NCBI RefSeq assembly: GCF_001544215.1
Contig: NZ_BCQB01000028.1
Location: 1 to 39,370 of the forward strand
Source: Enterococcus durans NBRC 100479 = LMG 10746
GTDB lineage: Bacteria; Bacillota; Bacilli; Lactobacillales; Enterococcaceae
Direction of reading: 5' to 3'
Length of the DNA: 39,370 bases
Made by a program: the position numbers and the translations under genes. Below the pieces are notes generated by a model. That model searched no databases, was not told where the DNA came from, and saw nothing but the letters and a program-made list of their open reading frames with translations. Shown here in pieces: positions 1-7,303 of the stretch (position 1 is the stretch's first letter; the number at the start of each line of letters is the position of its first letter).

Positions 1-1
1 A

Positions 2-475
2 AATTTAAGAGAACGAGCAGAACAAGAAAAAAACAAAGTCTATCCATTCTTTTATCGCGCATTGGAATTATATATGGAAGCTGGTAAAAAAGTGATCGTT
101 TCCGAATATCCATTTAGTGACAAACAAAAGGAGAAACTGCAGTTTTTAGCAAAAAAATATGAGTATGAAGTGATTACCATTCGTTTGGTCGCTGATTTTG
201 AGGTTTTATGGGCACGTCGTCATCAAAGAGATCGCGAACCAGAACGCCATCTTAGCTATATCATGGATCATTACCACTATGGGGACCAATTAGAAAATCG
301 ATCATTGGGCACGAATCATATCACAAAAGAAGCATTTAAAAAAATAATTAATGCGCGACAATATGATCGTTTCGCACTAGGAACCCTTTATGAATTTGAT
401 GTTACTGACTTTACCAAAGTAGATTATACACCACTACTCGATCGATTAGAGTGGCAAGTTGCACATGATGAATGA
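2..475 (+). CDS. P-loop kinase-like protein, 5' end cut by window edge
   Basis: The reading frame is open from base 2 to the stop at 473-475, so the gene begins outside the window and only about 157 C-terminal residues are visible. A first possible internal start is TTG at 62, but the frame is coding upstream of it. The visible part has a beta strand (KKVIVSEYPF), a second strand (YEVITIRLVADFEVLWARR) and an arginine-rich lid-like stretch (RRHQRDREPERH). This pattern fits small P-loop kinases of the zeta-toxin/shikimate-kinase-like AAA_33 group. The Walker A motif would lie upstream and cannot be checked. The stop overlaps the ATG of a HAD-like remnant (ATGA), suggesting the two were once translationally coupled. 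The family call is inference; the substrate is unknown. Confidence 0.6.
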   Translation, partial: NLRERAEQEKNKVYPFFYRALELYMEAGKKVIVSEYPFSDKQKEKLQFLAKKYEYEVITIRLVADFEVLWARRHQRDREPERHLSYIMDHYHYGDQLENRSLGTNHITKEAFKKIINARQYDRFALGTLYEFDVTDFTKVDYTPLLDRLEWQVAHDE

Positions 476-528
476 TCAAGAATGTCATTTTTGATGTACG
501 TAAAGAAAGTGAAAAATCGGCAGGATAG
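472..528 (+). pseudogene. Remnant of a HAD-family hydrolase start
   Basis: ATG at 472 overlaps the kinase stop and opens an 18-codon frame beginning MIKNVIFDV, the classical HAD phosphatase motif I lead, then losing the expected DGT and stopping at 526-528. Such leads normally continue as a protein of about 210-230 residues. I see no continuation in any frame downstream, so I read it as the stub left after deletion. The identification rests on nine residues and the coupled start only. Confidence 0.4.
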
Positions 529-581
529 CATGCATATGATTTAGCAAAAAGTCAATTTTTTTCTTACTAACTCTGAATAAA

Positions 582-640
582 CGGCGGGAATAGAAGTTGC
601 CTCTTTTTGAGGAATACTTCATTCCTGCCGCTTTTTTCTT
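582..640 (+). terminator. Rho-independent terminator after the kinase/HAD remnant
   Basis: The arm at 582-597 (CGGCGGGAATAGAAGT) pairs with 616-630 (ACTTCATTCCTGCCG) with one mismatch and one bulge. It is followed by a T-rich tract at 632-640. The bases just before and inside the 5' arm (GAATAAACGG then GGGA and AGAAG) match the middle of the palindromic repeats found elsewhere in the window, so this terminator may derive from such an element. Confidence 0.6.
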
Positions 641-696
641 TAACAATTCGGACTGTATTCATTCCAATTCTATTCTCCAAGCATTTTCTGCAACTA

Positions 697-761
697 GAGA
701 GTGAGACAAATCTAAAAATCAGTTTTGCTACAGACTCTCGAATAAACGTTGTCTCGACCTC
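697..761 (+). repeat. Short (65-bp) degenerate EFAR-like palindromic repeat
   Basis: It begins GAGAGTGAGACA and ends TGTCTCGACCTC, the same terminal inverted-repeat ends as the 170-bp copies at 17105, 21983 and 34694. It keeps the internal GAATAAACG block but has lost most of both stem-loops. Length-variable assembly of shared segments is a known property of EFAR elements. Confidence 0.5.
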
Positions 762-845
762 AAATAAAAAACAAAGAGAGGCGTATATTATTTTGAGCAA
801 TAAAATAGCAAGTGGATAGTCAACACGTTGAGAGGGGGGAGAACG

Positions 846-1139
846 GTGTCAAGAATAATTGCAGTCACACCAGAACAGTTAAAATCTCAAGCAAAAGTTT
901 ATTCGCAAGCATCAACACAATTACAGGAGGCAATGCTAAGAGTCAATACGATGAATCAGCAAATTGCCCAAGAATGGAAAGGCCGAGCCTTTCAAGCATA
1001 TCTTGAACAATACAACCAACTAGAAGGAAGTATCAAAAAGATGGAGGAGCTACTAAAAAACATTGATCGGCAACTAACGAATTACGCGACTACGGTTGCA
1101 CAACGAGACCAAGAAAATGCGCATTCCTTTGGGTTTTAA
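846..1139 (+). CDS. esxA: WXG100 family type VII secretion substrate (EsxA-like)
   Basis: The 97-residue helical-hairpin protein has the central W-x-G turn (EWKGRAF, about residue 50) and the typical N-terminal part (I.VTPEQLKSQAKVYSQAS). These mark the WXG100/ESAT-6 family, small proteins secreted as dimers by the Esx/Yuk type VII system of Gram-positive bacteria. I chose GTG at 846 because an AGGGGGGAG ribosome site sits at 832-841 and the length becomes the family-standard ~97. An in-frame TTG at 828 would add six residues and lies upstream of that site. The gene looks intact, whereas every other recognisable type VII gene after it is broken, and the EssC ATPase is absent from the window. 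It is either an orphan substrate served by a system elsewhere or a not-yet-decayed leftover. The terminal FGF is not the usual YxxxD/E export signal. Confidence 0.85.
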   Translation: MSRIIAVTPEQLKSQAKVYSQASTQLQEAMLRVNTMNQQIAQEWKGRAFQAYLEQYNQLEGSIKKMEELLKNIDRQLTNYATTVAQRDQENAHSFGF

Positions 1140-1175
1140 ACGTAGTCATGTGTACATAGCGGCATAGCAAAATGA

Positions 1176-1223
1176 GTGAAAAAAGCTTTGTTAGGTACAG
1201 CTACAGTTGCCACCCTCTTTTGA
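1176..1223 (+). pseudogene. Possible EsaA/EssA N-terminal stub
   Basis: GTG at 1176 starts KKALLGTATVATLF, which looks like the start of a signal peptide or membrane anchor, and hits TGA at 1221. In type VII loci with the order esxA-esaA-essA-esaB-essB-essC, genes with such N-termini (esaA or essA) lie between esxA and esaB. The position is right, but 15 residues cannot identify the gene. Identification is inference from gene order. Confidence 0.25.
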
Positions 1224-1227
1224 CTTA

Positions 1228-1323
1228 GTGATAGTAAATAAAGCAATTCGACTGAGGGAAGAGGATGTCCTAGCTGATGATCCATTAAGAACTGGTGATT
1301 CTTTCGCAATAAAAGAAAGTTGA
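1228..1323 (+). pseudogene. EsaB/YukD C-terminal fragment
   Basis: The frame 1228-1323 encodes 31 residues with the pattern V-NK-(x)n-L-x-DD-x-LR-x-GD, which resembles the last strands of the ubiquitin-like YukD/EsaB protein (usual length about 80). The N-terminal half is missing and a possible signal-peptide stub directly precedes it. This is best explained by a deletion joining the start of esaA or essA to the end of esaB. The fragment lies just before essB, as expected in the family's gene order. Confidence 0.45.
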
Positions 1324-1343
1324 ATAATCGAGGGGTTGGTGTT

Positions 1344-2506
1344 TTGAATGGACAAAGCAAAAGCACAGAAGAACTTACCTTGCAAGAGACACAAGATTAT
1401 GTGGTGATAACTTTAAAAGAAACACAATATCAACTAGAAAGATTGGATCAATACCGTTTATTTTTAGAGAAACAAAAAAATTTCATGGTCGGGGAAATCC
1501 TCTCCTCTACAGAAGAAAAATTAGTGATCCGATATCACAAAGAAAAAGGTATGCAGTCTTTAGCACAAATAGGAAAGAAGATCGATCCTTATCAACGATT
1601 GGTGATTGCCAAAAAATGGGAGATCTAGTGGATTTCTTAGGTAGCCCAGTTCAACCGTATCTCCATCCTGACAATCTATTTATTTTTGGTGAAGAATTGA
1701 GGATCGCACATCGGGGATTCATACAAGCTGTAGTTCCTTATGTGGCGGAGCAGTCCTTATTTATTAAACAGTATCGTGCGCTGCTCTTGGCTATCTTACA
1801 TCCTGAAACTGATTATCGAGGATTGATGGAAGGCATCAGTGTATTTAGGGACGTCTTTTCCAAAAAAATACAAGAAGCAGGAACGATCAACGAGCTCCAT
1901 CAATTGATAGGAACACGGATCGTCCAACAAAAAAACAAACGTCAAACAGAAAATTTCTTTGTGAAAAAGCGTAAGTATAGGTTATACAAATGGGGAATGG
2001 TGATATTTATTTTCCTGACAAGTTGTTTTATGGGGATCGTTGGCGACTATCAGCTAAAACGAATACCAACACTCGAACGTTTCAGCCAAGCAAAAGCATT
2101 GTTTATTGATGAGGATTATCCAGGTGTTTTAATGATGTTACGAGAGGATAAAATCGCTGATCTTTCGGAATCTACTCGATATGTATTGGCGGTAAGTTCA
2201 GTCCATGTAGCCACATTAGCTGACAAACAAAAAAGAGGGATCTTAGAGCTACTATCAAAAAAAGCAAGTGATGATTTGTTGCTTTATTGGGTGTATATCG
2301 GGAAAGGAGCTTTAGAAAAGGCGTTAGAGATCGCCAAGAAATCTGAAGATAAACCGGCTATTTTATACGTCTATACCAAGTTATACGATGAGTCACAAAC
2401 AAAGCAACAGATGGAGAGTAAGAAAAAACAGGAACTACGTGCAGAGTATAAAGAAGCAATTGAGTACTATTCCGATTTAGTAGAAGGAAAATTCATCACT
2501 GACTAA
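1344..2506 (+). pseudogene. essB: EssB/YukC type VII secretion protein, split by a frameshift
   Basis: Two overlapping frames (1344-1628 and 1616-2506) together make one EssB/YukC protein. The first has the N-terminal pseudokinase start. The second continues it (LHPDNLFIFGEELRIAHRG), then has a membrane segment (WGMVIFIFLTSCFMGIVG, about 2000-2045) and the extracytoplasmic helical C-domain (AKALFIDEDYPGVL, DLLLYWVYIGKGALEKALEIAKKSED). The junction is an A6 tract at 1610-1615: frame one reads KKWEI-stop, and one extra A would give KKMGDLVDF without a break. The start is TTG 1344 with GAGGGG at 1328-1333. EssB anchors the type VII complex in the membrane beside EssC. The C-terminal tail is also shorter than usual (S. 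aureus EssB has about 440 residues). A sequencing error in the homopolymer cannot be excluded. Confidence 0.75.
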
Positions 2507-2733
2507 AAAACGTTCCAGTATTCCTATGGATGGTAAGCTCCATTCCTCGTTTCACTGACGGGATAAGAAAAAAAGCCTGATCGGTCCTCTGAAATCGATG
2601 CAAATGAACGTCAACAGCAAACTACAACAAAGGACGTCAAACTAAGCAATGCTACAACGAATGAAAGAATCATTGAAAATAGAACAAGATGAACAGTATC
2701 ATTTATTCAAAAAAAATTTAGATAAATGACTAG
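2507..2733 (+). other. Decayed sequence after essB
   Basis: No intact gene is present. Short open stretches of charged, Q/E/K-rich residues occur in two frames: EIDANERQQQTTTK around 2595-2636, and MKESLKIEQDEQYHLFKKNLDK from 2661 to a TGA at 2727-2729. They resemble the low-complexity charged tails of EssB proteins and may be its frameshifted end. No part of essC is recognisable. Confidence 0.3.
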
Positions 2734-2739
2734 TTGAGA

Positions 2740-2768
2740 TTGTGAAGCAAATCCCACACGGGTATAAT
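2740..2768 (+). promoter_or_regulatory. Sigma-A promoter of the PanE/EIIC unit
   Basis: TTGTGA at 2740-2745 and a perfect TATAAT at 2763-2768 are separated by 17 bp. Transcription would start near 2775, directly before the AGGAGG ribosome site at about 2778-2783, giving a very short leader. The promoter isolates the unit from the decayed genes upstream. Confidence 0.7.
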
Positions 2769-2791
2769 GTTCAAAAAAGGAGGAATAAGAA

Positions 2792-3730
2792 ATGAGAATT
2801 GCTATTGCAGGTGCTGGCGCGATGGGCAGCCGCTTTGGTTTAATGTTACAACAAGGAGGAAATGAGGTCTTGTTGATCGATGGGTGGGCAGAACATGTCC
2901 AACAAATCCAAGAACATGGACTAAGAGCGAACTACAACGGAAAAGAAGTAGTGGCCCATTTACCGATCCTTTTGCAATCAGAAGTAGGTGAATCTGACCA
3001 AGTTGATTTGATCATTTTATTTACGAAAGCGATGCAGTTGGAAAAAATGTTGAAAGACATTCAATCGTTGATCAAAGAAGATACGGAAGTATTGTGTTTG
3101 CTGAATGGTATCGGTCACGAAGATATCATCGAGAAGTTTGTTCCAATGGAGAATATCTATATCGGGAATACAATGTGGACAGCCGGCTTAGAAGGTCCAG
3201 GCCAAGTAAAATTATTTGGTGACGGTTCAGTCGAATTACAAAATTTAGGTGCTGGGAAAGAAGCAGCAGCGAAAGAATTGGCGCGTAAATTAGCGGAATC
3301 TGGTTTAAACGCTAAATTCTCTGACAATATTCGTTATTCTATTTATCGAAAAGCATGTGTGAATGGGACGATGAATGGGCTATGTACGATCTTAGACGTG
3401 AATATGGCTGGATTAGGCAAGACCACGACCGCACATAAAATGGTTGAAACAATCGTCAATGAATTTGCGAAAGTTGCTGCATTTGAAAATATCCATTTAG
3501 ATATTCCAGAGGTGATTGCACATTGTGAGTCATGCTTTGACCCAGCAACGATTGGAATGCATTATCCTTCCATGTATCAGGACTTGATCAAGAATCATCG
3601 CTTGACTGAAATCGATTATATCAACGGTGCTATTTCTAGAAAAGGTAGGAAATATGGCATAGTTACGCCGTATTGCGATTTCTTAACAGAACTTGTTCAT
3701 GCAAAGGAAGATAGTTTAAATGTAAAATGA
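2792..3730 (+). CDS. PanE/ApbA-family 2-dehydropantoate 2-reductase or D-2-hydroxyacid dehydrogenase
   Basis: The 312-residue protein begins with a Rossmann dinucleotide motif (IAGAGAMG, residues 5-12). The family's catalytic lysine is visible in YRKACVNGTMNG (K187), and the C-terminal ketopantoate reductase domain ends with YPSMYQDLIKNHRLTEIDYINGAI. PanE reduces ketopantoate to pantoate with NADPH in the pantothenate pathway. From memory, enterococci also have PanE homologues that act as D-mandelate/D-2-hydroxyacid dehydrogenases on branched 2-keto acids, and this protein could equally be one of those. AAGGAGG precedes ATG 2792 at good spacing. The stop overlaps the region just before the downstream EIIC-like gene, so the two are one operon. 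No other pantothenate gene is nearby, which favours a role tied to the transporter, but that is inference. Confidence 0.85.
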   Translation: MRIAIAGAGAMGSRFGLMLQQGGNEVLLIDGWAEHVQQIQEHGLRANYNGKEVVAHLPILLQSEVGESDQVDLIILFTKAMQLEKMLKDIQSLIKEDTEVLCLLNGIGHEDIIEKFVPMENIYIGNTMWTAGLEGPGQVKLFGDGSVELQNLGAGKEAAAKELARKLAESGLNAKFSDNIRYSIYRKACVNGTMNGLCTILDVNMAGLGKTTTAHKMVETIVNEFAKVAAFENIHLDIPEVIAHCESCFDPATIGMHYPSMYQDLIKNHRLTEIDYINGAISRKGRKYGIVTPYCDFLTELVHAKEDSLNVK

Positions 3731-3744
3731 GGGAGCGAGATTAT

Positions 3745-4797
3745 ATGGAAGAGACAAAACATCTATCACCAAAAATTTTTCTAAATAAGGTACTGGCAGG
3801 AACCGCTACAGGAATCATCATTGGTTTAATCCCAAATGCAGTATTAGGAGCCATTTTAAAATATTTTAGTGATTATTCGATAGCAGTGACAATCGCACAA
3901 ATGGCAGTTGTTTTTCAGTTAGCAACGCCATTGATCATCGGCGGTTTGATTGCATTACAATTTGGGTTTAATCCAATGAAAATAATGGTAGTTGCTGGAG
4001 CAGCTTTTGTAGGTTCAGGGGTAGTCAAATTTGCGCCTGATCTTGGGGAAACAGGAACTTATGTAGGTTCTGGAACAGGAGACATCATTAACACGATGCT
4101 TACTGCCTCGATAGCGGTTCTTTTGATCTTATTGATTGGTGAACGTTTTGGCTCTGTCGCAATTGTATTGACGCCAATTGTTGTTGGGGTAGGAGCCGGT
4201 TTGATCGGGTATTACTTGTATCCTTATGTGACAGCTATTACTTCAGCAATCGGTACATTGATCAATAACTTTACCACGCTACAACCTCTATTGATGTCGA
4301 TTTTGATTGGTTGTTCTTTCGCCTTTTTGATCATTTCACCGATTTCTACGGTAGCAATCGGTATGGCGATCCAATTAAACGGCGTTTCTGCTGGGGCAGC
4401 TGCTATGGGTGTTGCAGCTACTACAATAGTTTTAGTTGTGAATTCGTGGAGAGTCAATAAACCTGGAGTAACGATCGCCATTGCACTCGGAGCGATGAAA
4501 ATGATGATGCCTAACCTGTTTCGAAAACCAATCATTCTAGTTCCATGTTTGGTCAGTGCGGTGATTTCCGCTATTCCAGTTGCACTGTTTTCTATTTCTG
4601 GAACACCGTCATCTGCTGGATTTGGCGTCGTTGGTTTAGTCGGACCTTTAGCTTCTTTAGATGCAGGATTGAGTCTCGTTCTTACTTTTGTATGTTGGCT
4701 AGTTGTGCCTTTGATTGCGGCTTTACTGACACAATTCATCTTTGAAAAAGTATTGAAACTCTATGATAGAGAAGATGTATTTAAATTTTTAGGTTAG
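3745..4797 (+). CDS. PTS_EIIC_2-type membrane transporter (no EIIA/EIIB)
   Basis: A very hydrophobic protein of 350 residues with roughly nine or ten membrane segments and many glycines, opening MEETKHLSPKIFLNKVLAGTATGIIIG. It matches the PTS_EIIC_2 family (EIIC-like proteins that stand alone without fused EIIA or EIIB domains). ATG 3745 is preferred to ATG 3727 because GGGAG at 3731-3735 has proper spacing to it, while 3727 overlaps the stop of the dehydrogenase. No phosphocarrier domain is encoded in this or neighbouring genes, so transport may not be coupled to phosphorylation. The operon partner suggests a keto or hydroxy acid as the cargo, which is inference. The final segment VLKLYDREDVFKFLG is cytoplasmic. 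Confidence 0.8.
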   Translation: MEETKHLSPKIFLNKVLAGTATGIIIGLIPNAVLGAILKYFSDYSIAVTIAQMAVVFQLATPLIIGGLIALQFGFNPMKIMVVAGAAFVGSGVVKFAPDLGETGTYVGSGTGDIINTMLTASIAVLLILLIGERFGSVAIVLTPIVVGVGAGLIGYYLYPYVTAITSAIGTLINNFTTLQPLLMSILIGCSFAFLIISPISTVAIGMAIQLNGVSAGAAAMGVAATTIVLVVNSWRVNKPGVTIAIALGAMKMMMPNLFRKPIILVPCLVSAVISAIPVALFSISGTPSSAGFGVVGLVGPLASLDAGLSLVLTFVCWLVVPLIAALLTQFIFEKVLKLYDREDVFKFLG

Positions 4798-5018
4798 TCT
4801 GTGAAACAGTCAGAAAAATTTCCAAGAATAGCCACTGTCGATAAACTCGTGGGGCTCTGACCAAAAACAATCAATAAGAGTTTTGCTACTGAAAAAAAAG
4901 GTCGGTTGTTCGGAGCGAGTGGACAAGAAAGTGATTTTTTGCCTCACTTAAGACAGAAAATCTGTTGGAGGCATTATTGGAAACCCTCTTGGGAAAATTT
5001 GGTTTAAGCACAGCTAAT

Positions 5019-5093
5019 AATAAGCTTGGATGTTGATTTTTTCGATTATAGAAAGTCCTTCTATAGTGAATCAATCGTTCATCCAAGCTTATT
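5019..5093. terminator. Long inverted repeat between convergent genes
   Basis: AATAAGCTTGGATG (5019-5032) is perfectly repeated inverted as CATCCAAGCTTATT (5080-5093). The intervening bases can nest further: TTGATT with AATCAA, and TATAGAA with TTCTATA around an AGTCC loop. On the plus strand the 3' arm runs into TTATTTTAT, a weak U-tract. It most likely ends transcription from both sides, but the size and nesting are greater than for ordinary terminators. The rest of the 4798-5142 gap shows no gene I can support. Confidence 0.5.
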
Positions 5094-5142
5094 TTATAGG
5101 GAGAATAGCACAATCACAATAAAAGCTATCGTTTGAAACTAT

Positions 5143-7302
5143 TTAATCGATTTCCTCCGACAAAGAATAAGGTAGAGCACTTTCGTGGTGGTAAGCTGCG
5201 TGTGGCACAATACCTAATCTGTAAGAAATCGTTCCGCCTTCTAACAAGTCTTCGTAAGTAAAGAAAAGATCTGTGTGAGGGAGATTTTTTCTTTTTACTT
5301 TATGAATAAATTGATGCTGCGGCTGATTAGGTGACGTTTCGATAGTCAGCGTCTTTCCGTTAGATAAGGCAATGGTTGCTTTATCCAACAGGGGCATTCC
5401 AATGACGTATTCGCCTGTTCCTGGCGTTACAGGGTAAAAACCTAAGCTATTGAAGATATACCAAGCAGCCATGCTGCCATTGTCTTCGTCTCCTGGATAA
5501 CCGGTCGGCGTATCATCAAAAGTCTGTGTCAACAATTGTTTGAGCAAAGGTTGAGCCATTTCTGGTTTTCCGATATAGCTAAAAAGATAAGGATAATGGA
5601 AACTTGGTTGATTCGAGATAGCTAACTGACCAAATTCGATAGCGGCCATTTCACTCATTTCATGGATCTCAAAACCATAGCCCCCAACTTCAAAGCTTGG
5701 TGCTTGGTTGCATAATTCGATCAATTTTTCTTCAAATTTTTGCTTTCCGCCATGGGCTTTGATCAGACCAGCGAAATCGTGGTAGACAGCAAAGCTACTT
5801 TGCCAAGCACTACCTTCTGCATAATCTTGGCCCCAGCGGATAGCAGAAAAAGGTTCTCTGAAAGTTCCGTCTACATCTTTGGCACGCATAAAACCTGTTT
5901 GTTGGTCGAAAACATTTTGGTAATTCAATGCCTGCTGCTGATAATGTTGGTTGATTTTTTCTTTTCCTAGCACTTTAGCTACTTGGCTGATACAAAAATC
6001 ACTGTAGGCATAATCCAATGTATGGTTGATCGACTCATGATAAGTGCTTGGTACATACCCATATTCAAGATAGTCTTTTGTTCCTTGTCGTCCATAGTTT
6101 TGGTTCGCACTTTGAACAGTAGCACCTTTATGCATCGCCTCTAAAAATTTTTCCATCAAATCTTCTCGAATACCTTTCACCGCCGCATCTGCGATAACTG
6201 CATCGATCAATGTGCCTGGCATCAAACCACGTTCATCAGGCGAGAGCCACTTTGGTAAGAAGCCGGTTTCATTATAACTATTTAAAAAGCCTTCGAGCAT
6301 TTCCTCATATTTCTCCACGGCAATCAAGGAATAAAGAGGATAAACAGTTTTATACGTATCCCAAAAGCCATTATTTGTGTAGAGTACACCAGACTTTACA
6401 GTGCGGCTAGTCGTATCATAATGGATTTTTTGACCATTAGCATCGATCTCATAGAAGGTCTGTGGGAATAAGAAAGTCCGATACAGATTATGATAAAAGG
6501 TACGTGTTTGTTTTGGATCATGATGTTCGATTTTTATGCGATCAAAGTAGTCTTGCCACTGGTTTCGGCTATTTTTCAAATAATCAGCAGCTTTTTGATG
6601 AAGCTCTTGGTTCAAATTATAGTGAGCTTGTTCTTCACTGATAAAAGAAGTTCCCAGTTGAGCAACTAAATTCCTAACATCACCAAAATACAATGGAATG
6701 GAATCGGCTTGTTCACCGGAATTTGTTACACGAGTTTTCGCTAAGAGCGGCTGATTGAATTTTAGAACAAAATAAAACGTAAAATCAGGATCTTCTGAGC
6801 CGGCAAAATGCGTGATCTGGCCGAAAACGGTATGACTATCTTTTACATTTAGAGAATATTTTCCAGGAAAAGTCAGAAGTAAACCGCTTTCTTTTTTGCT
6901 ATAATCAATCGTTAAGATCCCGCCATACATACTTGGAATGAGGGTCGATTGTGTTCCGTCACGCAATTGACGAATAGATACGTGTGTTGGTGCAAAGATA
7001 CTTTCTTCTGGTCGATAAGAGCTTTGCGCATGGAATAACGTATTTTCTGGCAATTCCCCTGTGAAAGGGGTCATGACAAAATGACTGAAATCACCCATCC
7101 AAGAACTTGGCTGATGGGTAAGACGGTAGCCTTGAAACACACGATCTTCTGGATGGAACCACCAACTGCCTTTTTGATCTGTTGTTTGTGGTGCAAAATA
7201 GTTCATTCCAAAAGGAACGCCAGTGTAGGGCTGGCAATTCCCGTTGGAGAAATTTGGTTGATTCGCGGTACCGTGCCGGGTATCGATTTGTTGGATGTCC
7301 AT
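5143..7302 (-). CDS. GH92 alpha-1,2-mannosidase, intracellular
   Basis: A 719-residue GH92 protein. It has the N-terminal beta-sandwich signature (GTANQPNFSNGNCQPYTGVP, then GSWWFHPEDRVFQGYRLTHQPSSWMGDF) and the catalytic (alpha/alpha)6 domain with YPGDEDNGSMAAWYIFNSLG near the C-terminus. GH92 enzymes are calcium-dependent, inverting exo-alpha-mannosidases that act mostly on alpha-1,2 linkages of high-mannose glycans or fungal mannan. ATG 7302 is chosen because AAAGGAG lies about 7 nt upstream; an upstream in-frame start would lie inside the regulator gene. There is no signal peptide, so the substrate must be imported. The start lies immediately after the stop of the GntR/LacI-type regulator, so the two form one transcript, divergent from the GH125-GH38-kinase genes. 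Confidence 0.93.
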   Translation of the reverse strand: MDIQQIDTRHGTANQPNFSNGNCQPYTGVPFGMNYFAPQTTDQKGSWWFHPEDRVFQGYRLTHQPSSWMGDFSHFVMTPFTGELPENTLFHAQSSYRPEESIFAPTHVSIRQLRDGTQSTLIPSMYGGILTIDYSKKESGLLLTFPGKYSLNVKDSHTVFGQITHFAGSEDPDFTFYFVLKFNQPLLAKTRVTNSGEQADSIPLYFGDVRNLVAQLGTSFISEEQAHYNLNQELHQKAADYLKNSRNQWQDYFDRIKIEHHDPKQTRTFYHNLYRTFLFPQTFYEIDANGQKIHYDTTSRTVKSGVLYTNNGFWDTYKTVYPLYSLIAVEKYEEMLEGFLNSYNETGFLPKWLSPDERGLMPGTLIDAVIADAAVKGIREDLMEKFLEAMHKGATVQSANQNYGRQGTKDYLEYGYVPSTYHESINHTLDYAYSDFCISQVAKVLGKEKINQHYQQQALNYQNVFDQQTGFMRAKDVDGTFREPFSAIRWGQDYAEGSAWQSSFAVYHDFAGLIKAHGGKQKFEEKLIELCNQAPSFEVGGYGFEIHEMSEMAAIEFGQLAISNQPSFHYPYLFSYIGKPEMAQPLLKQLLTQTFDDTPTGYPGDEDNGSMAAWYIFNSLGFYPVTPGTGEYVIGMPLLDKATIALSNGKTLTIETSPNQPQHQFIHKVKRKNLPHTDLFFTYEDLLEGGTISYRLGIVPHAAYHHESALPYSLSEEID

Positions 7303-7303
7303 A

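Noticed and set aside
607-819. Open frame of 70 codons on the plus strand (and an overlapping one on the minus strand, 567-800)
   Set aside because: It runs through a terminator hairpin and the 65-bp repeat relic, has no ribosome site and shows no protein-like pattern.
1605-1630. Programmed -1 ribosomal frameshift in essB
   Set aside because: The tract is GCC AAA AAA TGG, not a proper X XXY YYZ slippery heptamer, and no stimulating hairpin or internal Shine-Dalgarno is evident. Neighbouring genes are also decayed, so simple mutation is preferred.
4224-4739. 171-codon minus-strand frame inside the EIIC-like gene
   Set aside because: It is antisense to a clear membrane protein and composed of low-information codons mirrored from it; no ribosome site.
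4886-5113. 75-codon minus-strand frame in the gap after the EIIC-like gene
   Set aside because: It runs through the 75-nt inverted repeat and has no ribosome site or recognisable family.
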